In this document: in pieces, positions 1 through 11,953 of the stretch
Position numbering within the stretch: position 1 is the first letter of the stretch
How the letters are laid out: each line of letters starts with the position of its first letter
NCBI RefSeq assembly: GCF_003369915.1
Contig: NC_046675.1
Span: 18,848,001 to 18,912,000, forward strand
Reading direction: 5' to 3'
DNA from: Drosophila miranda
Lineage: Eukaryota > Arthropoda > Insecta > Diptera > Drosophilidae
DNA length: 64,000 bases
Notes under the pieces: generated by a model
Told to the model about the DNA's origin: nothing
What the model saw: the letters and a program-made list of their open reading frames with translations, nothing else
Database searches by the model: none
Program-made: the position numbers and the translations under genes

Positions 1-620
1 TCATGAGGTGTGGTAAAATTGGTTGCTGTAATTGAGCACAATTGAGTGGCCATGCCACCTTTTGAGTCCTTCACTGAAACCTGGAAGTCGTAATAGCGCC
101 CAGGCTCCAAGCGACGCTGAAGCACGATGTTTGCTTGGCAAACCGAATTGTACTTGGTGCATGGAAGCGAATCCACTTTAACGGTGGACGAAAATGCATC
201 ACCCACAAATTCAAAGGTCAATGGATAGTCGAACTCCTCGTCAGTTGCACGCAATCTGTAGATAACTGAGTTTACTTGTGCGTCTGCCGGTACCAGTACC
301 AGTCGCATGCGCGTCGAAGGATCGAATTTAGGATCCACGCCTTGAATGTGATGTGGACACAGAATACCAATTAGAAGGCTGATTGTCAGCAATCGATAGG
401 CGGTCATTGCACTCAGCCAGGGCCCAAAAAAAGCCCATAGAGATTGCCAGCCTTGTTGAATCTGTTGATGTTGCTGGGAGGTAGTTGGGGTGTAGTAGTA
501 GCATTCCTTTTGGAGTATCGGTCCCGCATTTGAAGTTAAGCCGTTCTGTTCCTTTCCCATGTGGCGTAGCGGTATGACTGTTTTGTTCTTTACAGATTGA
601 CTGCTACTATTGGAAGCCAT
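1..620 (-). CDS. Cad86C: Cadherin, N-terminal coding exon (Cad86C-like), runs off the left edge
   Basis: An open minus-strand frame runs from ATG 620-618 to the window edge, about 206 codons. An acceptor (TTTTCATTACAG) ends two bases before the ATG, so translation begins in a non-first exon and 5' UTR exons lie further right. The first 71 residues are polar and Gln/Tyr-rich. A second Met at 407 opens a classic hydrophobic signal peptide (YRLLTISLLIGILCP). The following sequence is a divergent extracellular cadherin repeat: a strand with VNSVIYRLRATDEE, then a Cys pair and VSVKDSKGG near the end. It is a cell-surface adhesion protein by family. The Cad86C assignment rests on this fold plus nearby Mcm5 and is an inference; another cadherin such as Cad87A is possible. 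Confidence 0.7.
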   Translation of the reverse strand, partial: MASNSSSQSVKNKTVIPLRHMGKEQNGLTSNAGPILQKECYYYTPTTSQQHQQIQQGWQSLWAFFGPWLSAMTAYRLLTISLLIGILCPHHIQGVDPKFDPSTRMRLVLVPADAQVNSVIYRLRATDEEFDYPLTFEFVGDAFSSTVKVDSLPCTKYNSVCQANIVLQRRLEPGRYYDFQVSVKDSKGGMATQLCSITATNFTTPH

Positions 621-1700
621 TTCTGTAATGAAAACAGGTAACTTTAAAATCAGTCTTCCTTTTTTTGAGGTGTTATTTTTAAAAGCAAAAATATAGTTAT
701 CTCACGGTCGATCAATTTCAAGTTCTTTTGGTTATCTTTAAAAATATTATTAAGGTAGCTAACTTAAGCGCGCTGAAGCTTATATGTATACCCTAGAAGC
801 TAGAAGACAAACAATATCAATATCTTTCAAGCAAACTAACCAATACATTTCCTTCCATCACAAACACACCCAACCATATCTGTTTCGTTCCTTTTTATGT
901 TAGCTATCTGATATAATGGTCCATGATCCGCATATACATAAAAGAATACTAAATTGAAAATGTCGCTGAGAATCCTTAAGTTAAGGAATCGCTAGATCGA
1001 CTCCTCTATTCTTGCTGATCAGGATTGTGATACCGGTATTTACACAAAAAACTCCACCATAATTTATTTGTGCCTTCAAAGCTCTTACGAACGATGGCGA
1101 GTATCGGGACATCAACATTTTTAATATTTTATAAGTCAAGCTCAAAACCCACTTTTGTTTCTTATAACGTCATTTCATTTATTTTCTCACTGAATATGGT
1201 GATACGCAATTACGCGAATATCGGCACAGCAGGTTGGAAATACGCATATTAAATTTATGGGATCGGAGATACTTATATTGCCTAGATATTCGATATTATA
1301 GGAGGTAGAGCAACTATTGAAAATTCCAATCAGACTAAGTTTGCTTAAAACTTTTCCCACGCTCTTTTCTGATCCCAAAAAAAAACAATAAAGGCTAGTG
1401 GATCCACGATTTAAAATATGCAGACTAATAAATAGCCTCAACAGAGCTACTATCCACTTGATTATTTTGAATGAACATTTCAATACTAACACAGCTAGCC
1501 CTCTTGTTTGAGGCATACGAAAACAAATTTAGTTTCAAATTTTCGTAATTCTTTTAAAGTACTCACATTCTTAAATACACGGCTGTCTGATTCATGAATA
1601 AATTCTCGAGGTGATATTTTATACTATACTGAATCGGAATCGTTTGATTAATAATTTGCTTCAGACTAGCTTTAAATCAAGAAAAGGTCTTCTATCACTG
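621..1700. other. AT-rich non-coding stretch upstream of the cadherin exon
   Basis: It lies 5' of the cadherin start exon and is probably its upstream intron. No ORF with recognisable protein similarity, RNA gene or transposon was found on either strand. Confidence 0.4.
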
Positions 1701-1800
1701 TTTATACCCTGTACTCAGAAGGTATAGGAGTATATTAGATTCGTGTAGATCTAAGTCGAGTCGATATAACCATGTCTGTCTGTCCGTCGCGTGTAACGCC
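1701..1800 (+). repeat. INE-1/SGM-like repeat fragment
   Basis: The block begins TATACCCTGTACTC and carries the shared landmarks GTATATTAGATTCGTG, GAGTCGATATAACCATG and the TCTGTCTGTCCGTC track found in the other INE-like copies of this window. Only the 5' part is present. Confidence 0.55.
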
Positions 1801-3420
1801 AAGGCCTCCGAGACTGCAGTGGTGGGCACGGTCCTGTGACGTGACCATAGAAAAGTGATCAGCAGCTGCAAAGCAATAACATATTTCCGTCGTGTACTGT
1901 TCCGTTTTGCCAGCTGTTCACGCACACAAACGCACTGCAAAACATATGAATGCATGCGTGCCGACCACTAATCTAGAGTAAAGTATCCGTATTTTGTGTG
2001 CTGGTTTTGCTTGATAATTCCTGAAGTCTCTCTACCCCGCTAGATCTCTTCTAGCGAGACTTGTACTCGAAAATGTACTAGTAATAGGGTATACAAACCC
2101 TTTTAGTGTTATAACTTGGGTTAGGGTTGTGGGATTACCAATTACGTACAAAATTTGTCCTGGTTCTTTTGTGGTATTTGGAATCAACTTAAAGTGCCTG
2201 AGAATTCGAATATTATTCTATCATACCGCCCATTTCCATTGAAATTATGATAACTTAACTTTATGATAGCTTAAAGATAATTGCAAATTGCAGATAACTT
2301 GATCTTGTCAAATTGTTGTAATCGACATGACAATGAGATCTTACACTCTGATGAGTGTTGGTCCGAGCCAACTAAATCTACACTAAATCTTAAAGCCAAC
2401 TATTAATGAGAAATCAACTGAAGTTGTAGGCCCTTAGCGCTCAGGAAAGTTCTCGATGTAATTAGAGCCAAGAGACAGCAGCTCCTTTTTGTCTTGGCCT
2501 GATGCTGCTTAAGCTGCAAACTCAGACTTTTTGTAAGCCACTCTGGTGAGCTATTGCCAATCCGGTTTTTTATGCATCGTCCCGTCCAAGCGATCGTCTG
2601 TTGTTCGTGCTAGCTGTATTTGCCAATTTCCAGTTTATGCAGCTGCATCTAAGTGCCATCGTCGAGTCCTTAGCTGCAGTTACAAGCCAATGACCAGTTA
2701 TGTCAGTCGAATCTCATACAGACCGGATTAACAGAGCCGAGGCGAGGCAAGCGCGCTCTGGCTACCCGACACCCTCGCTTTTGCTCGTAGTGTGTTGCAA
2801 TATATTCGGTTTGCCTTTGCCCGCATTTAGCTTAGAAAGGCTTCGGATATATATCGAATTTGTATGTGCACAGTGGGTACAAGCATACAAGTATATGAGT
2901 ATACATATACCCGGTAATGCATTCATTTTCTAGTCAAAAGCAAGTTCCCAATTCCGTCTGGCCCGTCTCTGTAGAGCGCCGCGATTCGCGTTCACTGGTT
3001 CAGCTCTCATATTGCGCAACAATTGTAAAACACAGCACACAATATTTGTGCCATTGGACCGAATTTCTCTTCACACATATACGCGTATGGGCATGGTCGT
3101 TTGGCGCGGAAGTCTGACAGTTTTTTGTCCCAACTACTGGGACAATCTGGCCAGTCAGCCATTCGGCAAATAAGCCACCGCCTTGCAGTGTTTTATGATG
3201 AATCGTTCACACACATTCAGAAATGAACTTATTTATTCAACTCAAGGATTGGGTTGTAATACTCAACAAAAACGGTCTACATATATTAGGAACCAAAAAT
3301 TAATAGATTTATAAAATCAAACAGTTGCTTTAAAAAATCAAAAAGCATACATATGTTGAATGATATCAATTGAATTTCTTAGATAAACTACCCTTGCTAA
3401 AGGGTATGTAAACTTCGACC
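1801..3420. other. Non-coding; short ORFs judged spurious
   Basis: There are moderately GC-rich patches at 2,580-2,790 and 2,940-3,110. The open frames here are all under 80 codons, differ between frames and show no domain. This may be part of a long cadherin 5' intron. Nothing is identifiable. Confidence 0.3.
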
Positions 3421-3429
3421 CCAAAACAA

Positions 3430-3800
3430 TATTGAGCTTAGTCATAGTCTAGTCTGCACTCCGTTGCAGGCGCGCTGCAGTTCGTGAGTCCAGTCGAGAC
3501 CGAAACAAGATTTTGGGCGTTGTTCAGTTTTTTTGGGCTGGCTTTGGTTGGGATATGGCTGCTCCTAGCACGCAGATTCGTGAGCTGTGGATGTTTTGTC
3601 TTTTTTCGAATACGGGTTCGGCTGGCTGCAACAGGCAGCACACAAGTACGAGTACATACTAGTAGAATGAAAATTTGTGTTGCAAATAAAGTTGAACCTG
3701 ATGGCAAACTAATCTGCTTACGACAATAGACCTCGCTGCCAGACAGCAAAAAGCCTAGCCTCATAGGCAGCCAGCATCGCAGACTCGTAATCACTTTTTT
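3430..3800. other. GC-richer block open on both strands, unassigned
   Basis: Opposed open frames (118 codons minus, 81 codons plus) overlap here. Neither resembles a known family. The local base composition is higher in GC than the flanks, and a promoter or 5' UTR exon is possible. It could equally be chance. Confidence 0.2.
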
Positions 3801-3886
3801 TTTATTGGCGATTCGTTCGGTTACCCATGCGACCGTCCTTCACCATGCTGGAAGCCCGTCTATCCTTTCCTGTTTTTTGTCTTAAT

Positions 3887-3914
3887 GGGGCTGGGGCTGG
3901 GGCTGGGTCTGGGT
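3887..3914 (+). repeat. G-rich tandem repeat with quadruplex potential
   Basis: Three tandem GGGGCT units are followed by two GGGTCT-type units. This gives five G-tracts of three or more within 28 bases, spaced by two bases. The pattern fits an intramolecular G-quadruplex motif. No gene context was found. Confidence 0.6.
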
Positions 3915-6730
3915 CCGGTACTTGGCTTGCTTGCTCGTTCACCCCCTTTGCTGGGCGCCTCTTAGCTTAGTTTGTTCGTCAGTCTATCTGTATGTGTCTG
4001 CAGTCAATTTTTGCACAGTACCTACAAGCATAAATATGTACATATATTTATGTATATACATCTGCATACGTAGTCGCAGCTGCGGGCGTGTTTTTGGGTG
4101 CGCCTAGGTAGGTTAAATAAACATGCAATATGCCTTGCATGTACACCACATATCTAATTGAATTAACTTGAAACCTACAAGGAAATAAACTGAAAATCGT
4201 ACAATTACAATTCTTTTCATACTATAAGTACGTAGTAAATATGTATGCACATATGTATGTATGTCTGTGCGGATTAGCCAGTTTTATAGGTAGGTATAAG
4301 CTAAGTAATCGAATTTTGATCTTATTTGGTTGGGTTATATATGAATTATAAATAGAAATATTTGAGGGAGGCTTGCTTCAGGGGTCGGTCGCTAGGTCGA
4401 GCTTGCAGATCGATGGTAGCTATTATATAATAAACCTAACATTTCATTCGATTAGATCTGGTCAGGATAGAATTTGACAATTCGATAGGTGTCGAAGTCG
4501 TTGTAGAAGTGTTGCCAAGTCCCATATCCTCAAGAAGAAGAAGAATCCCCCAGAAGATCGCATATGGGTGTGTATTTAAAAGGACCGCATAAAAAACCAA
4601 TGAGAATAAACTCGAGATAAATATTGCAGATGCATTTTTGCAACTGCAAAAAATTCAAATGCATCTAAATAAGTAAGATGTAAGAATTTTCCCACACATT
4701 TTCTCATTATAATCGAAGCCGAGGAAAAAATATGTGTTTCTTTGCAAGAACTCCAATCGATTAGCTATCAACGTTTCTCTTTGTTGTCTCTTTTTTCCAT
4801 AGCTTCCAACGCACCGCACCTACAGGGCAAAGGACAGTACAGTAAACGCAGAGTAAAGATGTAAACGAAGAACAGAATCTTTTTAAGATGTATCTCCAGT
4901 CTGAGACCACGCACTTGCTGACTCTGGTGCCATCAATGTTATTCTTTAAATACACAATATTGTCATTTGAATTTGATTAATATTCGCAGAGATATTAGGA
5001 AAACAGTAAGATATCATTTCGTGGGTTTTGTTTGGTGTTTGACGATTTTATCGACTCTGATGTACGACCATATAGGATTCTATTAAATGAGTATTCTGCT
5101 CTTATTTTAATCAGATCTCCGACAACAGTTAAGCATCTCCCCATTATATAAATCGAGCGAGCAAAACGAGTGTGCAGGGCTTCTACATAGGTCATTTAAA
5201 TGACGCAACCTCGCACGAAAAACGATCAAAATATGATGTTATATGGGATTTTATACCTCTGACAGCCCTTTTTTGCCTCCTTTTCGGGAAAGGGTGCGAC
5301 AGTTTTATCGACCTAGACCCTGACGGCTCAACACCGCAGAGTGCACTTTTAAACTTCGGTAAAGGAGTATTCAAAGAACACATACAAAAAATATTAATAT
5401 ATTTAGTTATATTTTATAATATATATTTTTTTAAAGTCAAGTCAATGTGGTAGATAGTTTGGAAAACAAGTTTTTCTTTAGAACTGTCTATACAGCGGAG
5501 CAGTTTTTTGTTTATTGAGTATTGAATCATACGTTACATAGTTTTCACATTTTTCGACCTGAAAGATGTAGTATGCAGTATGCGAATAAAAGTTGAATAA
5601 GTTTTGGAATGCCAGAAACTTTTATCGGGGATGGTTTATTTTTTGAAAGATTGTTCTAACAATAGATATACTGTATAGTGGTATTATATAGAATTACGAC
5701 AAATACTTTTCTTATTATAGCCGAAGGTCATAGTAACCAGTGCTATTCTACAATAAGATAGGTTAATAGATTGTAACTCTAAACTCGTTGTATGTACTTA
5801 AAAAACTTAAAAAAATATGTTTGCTTGTACAAAAGAGCATCAGTCAACGGATAAAGGAAGTAACTTAAAGCGTTAGAACAAGTAAGTGACTGGATAATGC
5901 ATGGTGTAGGGCCATAAAACCAGAGTGTGATTTGCCCTAAAACAGAACAGCTTTGATGTGGTGTGTGTACCCCCAGGTTGTATGCAATAATTTCGTTGTT
6001 TAATATCGTAAAAATTCACTTTTTGTACTTTAGGGTAAAAAAAATGGTATGCTGAGACCTGAACCTAAGAGTAGTTTGCAGCGCATTACAGCGGCAGGGA
6101 TATTGTGGGCGTCAAGCATAAATAAATGTCTTTACGACCGTGAGCCTTCGCACAGGATTTGTTCTTCATTCTGCACGGGATGGTCGCTGTCGCTGAAATC
6201 GCTTTGGTCTGTGAGTTGTATTTTAAGATCCAGTTGAATGACACATTAATGGCTAGAGATTGTTGAGCAATAGCAACAGTCAGCTAAGAACGAGTTTTCA
6301 TTATGTGCGTTCCGGCGCAGTTGACTGTGCTGCTTCATAAAAATCAAAAGACTTTGACAGCCCTCTTCTGAGTGCGTTTCTTCTTGCAAAATAGCTTTAA
6401 CCTAATCGTCTAGTTACATAGGTTTTTTGACCCTCTAGCAACTATTTGTGCGAATTTGTTGTATTTTAAAATCTTTTATTTCCTTTTAGCTTCCATGTTT
6501 TGGCACCAAAGCATAATAAACTACAAATGAAGACAGTCGGGAATAAAACGCAAATATTTTCGTAACAGGAAACACGCAAGAGGCGCCTGAATAAATGCTG
6601 AAAGTAAATATTCTTTTTAAATGCCGCAAAGCTGTCATTTTTGCCGCAGCTCAAAGTTAAGTGGGTCAGACAAGGTCGATTTCGTGCCGTTTTTACATAC
6701 TTTATTTGCAAACTCATAAGCGCGGATGTA
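3915..6730. other. AT-rich non-coding DNA
   Basis: The stretch contains short TACATA-type microsatellite patches (around 4,240-4,266) and small unassigned ORFs. One at 5,172-5,453 (+) has a non-ATG start and no recognisable domain. No RNA genes or transposon ends were recognised. Confidence 0.3.
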
Positions 6731-6790
6731 GTACATACATACATACATATGTATGTACATTTGTATGTACATTTGTATGTACATTTGGTT
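6731..6790. repeat. TACA/GTAT microsatellite
   Basis: Alternating CATA and GTATGTACATTT units, palindromic in part (ACATATGTATGTACAT). They create false ORFs rich in Tyr, Ile, Cys and Met on both strands. Confidence 0.8.
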
Positions 6791-8040
6791 GCATTTAAAC
6801 GGGCATGTAAATCTTGTTTTGGCATCACGCTTGCCGGTAGCTACTACGTACATATTATACATATATCTATATATATGCGTATATGTATGCACACACACAC
6901 TGACGACTCTGATTAATTAGTTGCAGAGAGTTGCTTTTTCGAGATTTTCTTAGATCGACTGACCATTTAAGATCTATCTGCACTTATAAATAACAACTTT
7001 GGCATCCTTTTGTTATGGGTGCTTCTAATACCCTTCTAGATCGATAGATGCTATGTCAGAACCAGTTGGTTCTCCCATACGTACTTGTGAGGAGGGTTGA
7101 AAGCTTAATTTGTACTAAAGAATCATTTTATATATTTATTTTTTTTTTTGCTAAAAAAGATTTGTGTTTTCAAAGTTCTGAATAAGTAAGGGGTATTTAT
7201 GTATGGCAATAAAATATTCTGAGGAAAGTCACCAGATTTAAATTCAAGATCATTATTCAATTCGGATCAAGATCGAAAAAGTGGAATAAAAGCTTAATCT
7301 GGAACAGTGTCCTTAGCAGTTTTGGGTAATAAGATATAATGAAATTCCGTAAGTCATAATTAATACTACATACTAGATATGGACATTATTCATGTTAAAT
7401 AGGAAAAACGAAGTATTAAAAGGGCGATAGACATAGAGAAATCAGAAGTTCTGGCACCCAAAAGAAGTGCACAAAAAAAAGAATAGAGAAATACCCTATT
7501 GAGCGATAAGAATTGACTCTTCGTTGTTATACGAGTATATTATTTTACATGTACTAATACATATGTATACCAACGTAAGCATATTTACGAATTTTATTCA
7601 AATATGTACATTATATATGTACATACACCATACCTGTTGAATGTTCAAGAACAGCTGCAATATGTGTTATCCATCGAAACATTTATATTCATTTGAATTG
7701 TTAATTTTAAGCAAACAATAATTAGGCAACTCGAGCACTCCACTGATTTTTTAATCCCTTGTACACATGTATAGTTTATATAATCAAGTAATTGTCATTT
7801 TTTCAAAAACAATCACACCCAAGTGAGCTGGAAACCAACTTTTTTGTGTTTAGTGTATGTACATACATATGTACATATTAGCGTTTTCTTTTTAGCATAG
7901 TATACTAGTACTTCACTGCTCAAGCTCCCACATTTTTAAACATTATGTAGGCATTTATACAGCATACATATATAGTCAATTAATCATATTGCCTCCAATT
8001 GAAAATATGTAGGTAATACGTAAGCGTCAACAGTTTTCTG
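6791..8040. other. AT-rich non-coding DNA
   Basis: Scattered TATGTACATA palindromes occur (7,558-7,625 and 7,855-7,880). Nothing else is supported. Confidence 0.3.
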
Positions 8041-8079
8041 TCTAAGCTAAATTACAGCTAAAACTGTTCCGCGTGCCAT

Positions 8080-8340
8080 ACGTTTTCGGAATTAGTTGTA
8101 TTGCGCCGCGCCACCGTTGAAAAGTTACTGGCCCTGGCCGCCAATCGTCCGTAAAGACTGAGCGAGGCACAAGCTGATCCGCCGAGCCGCCCTGTCGTGA
8201 GAACGTACGCTCGTGGATCGAGAGCGGAAAGCCGGTTTTGCAGACATTTGAGAGCTGCGACTCTGTTGTCGACAATTCTTCGCTCTCCAATCCATTGGAA
8301 AACACTCATCAAATCTCTCTCTTCTCTCTTTGCTTTTATG
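8080..8340. promoter_or_regulatory. GC-rich island, possible 5' exon or promoter
   Basis: A sharply bounded block of higher GC sits in AT-rich surroundings. It is followed at 8,311-8,335 by a pyrimidine-rich CTCTCTCTTCTCTC run, which on the minus strand is a GA-rich element of the kind bound by GAGA factor. Two overlapping minus-strand frames (84 and 87 codons) lack any domain. It could hold the 5' UTR exon of the minus-strand cadherin, whose first coding exon is preceded by an acceptor. This is inference only. Confidence 0.25.
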
Positions 8341-9536
8341 AAATCACCTCTCCTCAGTGTTGTTTTGTAGCAAACTTGATTTTCCGTCGGTTACAAAAAC
8401 CAAAACTGCATCGAACATCCTTACATTTATATGCATACATATGTACATGTGTATACAGTACATATTAGTACGTGAAAAGAACAAGTCTGGGAACTTTTGG
8501 TGTAGAAAAGTCTGTAATTAATTAAAATGTTCATGTCCCTTATGTTCGTTGAAAAAAAAGTTGAAACCTTTTTATATATTTTTATTTAAGTAGTACATAT
8601 GTATATTGGCGTACGACACCAAAGAATATCAATCTAGGGCCATTGACCCCCGAAACTAATCTTTTTCTTGAAACGTTGAATAGGTCCCTTTAACGCAAAC
8701 ACTGATTAGGGGTTTTGTGAAATCGAATGGTTGATAATAGCGTTTTAACTGGTTTGAAATGGTCGAATTAGATAACATAATATTCGGATAAAGACGTCCG
8801 CATTATTTTAAACTGTCCATCGGATATACTATTTCGTGCAATAATGTGCAATTTTTAAATAATTTAAAGTTACATCCCGGGTACAAAATTGGTTTCATGG
8901 TTTTCAGTCAAATTCGTTTGAGTCGGCTGGGTTAATTGTGCACATGAAATGGGAGTAATTGAATCATGTTTTCAGCTTGTTCAATATATGTAATCGTATT
9001 CTGTGCTATTTATCTTGTGACCTGCATCTAATGAATTTGGTAGCAGTTGAGGCTTTTGTAAGTACGTGAAAATACTTGCAGTGGCGTTGTCCGCTGTTTG
9101 CAGGATATTTATACATATGTATGTACATACTTGTACATAGGAAGAAAAAACACAATGCGGGCGGCAACGGCAACCTAAACAAGTTTAAAATCCAAAGCCA
9201 AAACCCAGACAATTGCACGAAGCAGATGTTGAACTCATTTCTCATACTTGTATATATAAAAATTCACGTGTATAGAGGCATTTAAGTTTGCAGTAAAAAG
9301 GAATCTGCACAGAAAATGGCGATTTAGGTAGTAGGCCCACGTGGGTGACACAGTTTTCATGACTCTTTGGTAGAACTTTATAAATATATCACATAAATAT
9401 ATGTCCATTCATCTGGATAAGACCAACATAATAATGCGGACAAAGTGAAATTGGATACATATCTAAGTTATCTACGAATATTTGATACAGCCTTAAACTA
9501 CAAAAATATACCTTATAAAACCTTTTTGACCTACAG
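8341..9536. other. Non-coding, microsatellite-bearing
   Basis: A TACATA microsatellite lies at 9,108-9,140. Frames in this interval are spurious as far as can be judged. Confidence 0.3.
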
Positions 9537-9618
9537 GTATTATTTCCGATGATGACGACGGTCTGACCTTGGGTCTATGTCGGTCAAAACAAAACAAGAC
9601 AAGGAAACGGAAAAGGAG
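9537..9618 (+). CDS. Candidate isolated internal exon (Asp-rich then Lys/Arg-rich)
   Basis: An 82-bp segment is bounded by a good acceptor (CCTTTTTGACCTACAG) and a donor (AGGAG then GTAATT). In the open frame it encodes ISDDDDGLTLGLCRSK followed by a basic run (KTRKRKR). The acidic-then-basic composition and the fitting splice sites suggest a real exon. I could not find flanking exons in a compatible phase, so the gene is unknown. Chance cannot be excluded. Confidence 0.25.
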
Positions 9619-11640
9619 GTAATTTACTATTAAATCGAACACGTCAAATATCCATTAATATACGCACACATTAGGATTCGAAAGCAATCGTTGTGCCGAG
9701 AGGAAACGCTTCTGTTATAGTACGAGTATGTTAAATTCAAGTTCAAATTAAATTACCTCGATAATGTTGTGATATCCTTATAACAGCATTAAAATGTAAT
9801 CTTTTGATTCCCTTTTATTTTTTAATAAAATGGTCATAAATACTAATTTCATATTCATATTGGTCCACTTCAAGTACATATATTGAACATATTGAGTATA
9901 TTGAAATCACACGACGGACTTGGAAAGATAAACTTAGACAAACTGAAACAATTTTCTTATTAAAATAAGATATATATTACAAATACAAATGTAGGTGAGT
10001 ACATCTAATATTGATAAAATATGTATCTTTTGCGTTGTTTTTTTCCATTTACTTGCTTAGAGCACTTGTCACACATTCTCTTTTTCACGCTTTACATCAG
10101 AACTTATTTTAGTCTTTGACAATAACAAGGTTAAGAATGACAAAATCACTTAGTCCGACCTAGGATTACAAGTTAACTAGGTGATGCATCATATTTAATT
10201 CCACGCAAAATTCGGGAACGCGCGCGCTACCGTTAGGCTTGAACGCTTGACCACGTCTAAAGCCTTTCAATTTGATTTGCATGCGGGTAGCCCTCACAAG
10301 AGGGACGCTATTTCTGGAAAGTTGTCGGTAGACGTATAAAATCATTACTCGACAATGTCAGAGTGATTTACCCTAAGAGTCCTAGTCATAAGCTTAAATA
10401 TGTACATATATACAAATATGTACATACATATGTATACATATATATACAAATTATTTCGGTGAATCCATTTCGTTTGCTGGTAAAATGTATTTTCAGAGAA
10501 CTTCTTTGGACACCCTAATCTTATTTGCATATATATTCATAAAATGACCTCTCTCTATATTCCACCTTTAAGTATAATACCATGGTTACGGACCCTGGTC
10601 AAAACACACTGCTGGACTTTCCATTAATTTAACATACACCACCGGATGAATTGTGGTATGAATCTTCATTGTGTTATACTCGTGGTGGTATAAGGTGGTA
10701 GTAAGTGGTGGCCAGGCCGGGTCTTAAACGACAGAACTGAGAGTTTTTCTCAGCCTACTTATATATACTCGTATGTACATAAATATGTACATACATATGT
10801 ATGTATATGTTTGAACATTTGTTATACTAGTACATACATATGTTTGTAAAACGCAAACTGAACGAAATGTTTGGGTTTCCGGTTTGACTTGTTGAGGTTT
10901 TATTTGCATGCAAGGTCCGGCTTAACTCCACCACCATTGGAAGGAATATTGAAATACTTAATTATTCCCAACTTTCGTTCATACCTTTATTAACATATTC
11001 ACGCAATCCATGCAAGTGACCACCAAATCAAAATACGCTTTAGTGTAATTCACTTTCGGCTGGATTTTATTGGGTTGTAAAAAGTTCAGATTGAGGCATG
11101 CTTATAAAATAGGTCAAATTGCCAATCCAAAAATAATTATGCTTAGTACAAATTATGTTGTTGTAAGCGTGAGCGTAAGTGTAAATATTTTTTAGTTGTG
11201 TAAACTATTATACTGATCATTATTAATTAACGATCTATGGAGGGTTGAATATATTATACTCGTATTCTTATAAATACATCATATTATATACGGAGCTCTG
11301 AGTGAATTATTATCGCACATACTATGTAGGATTGGTAAACTTACCTAAGCTTTGGAATGCCACTGAAAGTATGTTTTGTTTTACACAACAAATGATGATG
11401 GCTACGAGCGTGTGGTAAGCGGCGCCATACCGATAAACATACACATAAGTAAGGGTCCCTGGGCACTCACAGCCTGGGGAAAATTTGAAGTTGAAGTTCA
11501 CAAAAGGCTTCCTCATTGCGTATCGGGCTTGGAATGATTTCCGATCAGTAATATTGTCTTTTCATCGTAGTTCTTTACATACGAGACACTTGCTAAAATT
11601 ACTCTAAAATCCCGATGGACTCTATGCGATTCCGCAGCGT
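9619..11640. other. AT-rich non-coding DNA with TACATA microsatellites
   Basis: Microsatellite clusters lie at 10,398-10,450 and 10,765-10,845. Small minus-strand ORFs run through them. A 17-bp string encoding MTRTL at about 10,370-10,390 (minus) recurs at 11,903-11,920 (plus). No other structure was found. Confidence 0.3.
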
Positions 11641-11691
11641 TCACCTTTGTGTGTTCAAGTACTGACTGTCAAAGTAAATAAAAATAACAAA

Positions 11692-11953
11692 ATGGCTTCG
11701 CCTGGCACCTGTATCCTGGCAACATTCATTAAAACACCTACGAGCTTCGCTCAACTTGGAGCGTCATCGTCGCAGAGTTTCAAGAGTTGTGCCGAATTCG
11801 GAGGTGAGGTGCTTTGCCGCCGGTGGACTTTTCTTAATCCACATATGTATGTACATTCGTATTTCAGCATTAGACAAATCGGGAGACCGGCCCCTTGCCT
11901 TCATGACTAGGACTCTTAGAGAGCATTATTTAATAATACCGTTTGTTTATTGA
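11692..11953 (+). CDS. Candidate small two-exon gene, 65 aa, unknown
   Basis: ATG 11,692 sits in a Drosophila-like start context (AACAAAATGG). Exon 1 runs 11,692-11,803 and ends at a GTGAGG donor. A 64-bp intron ends in a TTTCAG acceptor, and exon 2 runs 11,868-11,953. Joining is in frame (112 + 86 nt) and gives MASPGTCILATFIK... ending at TGA. The N-terminus could be a short mitochondrial-type or secretory leader, but no family is recognised. The ORF is small, so confidence is limited. The C-terminal part (GDRPLAFMTRTLREH) faintly recalls LTR-element RNase H, and an old transposon fragment is an alternative. Confidence 0.3.

Noticed and set aside
5172-5453. 93-codon plus-strand frame (GKGCDSFIDLDPDGS)
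   Set aside because: It begins with GTG, the opposite strand is equally open, there is no domain, and the tail is AT-driven.
6466-6916. Overlapping ORFs of 87-120 codons on both strands
   Set aside because: They run through the TACA microsatellite and are rich in Tyr, Met and Cys from repeat translation.
10345-10530. Minus ORF sharing MTRTLR with the 11.9 kb candidate gene
   Set aside because: Only 17 bp are shared and the rest is microsatellite-derived. The match is too short to support a duplication.
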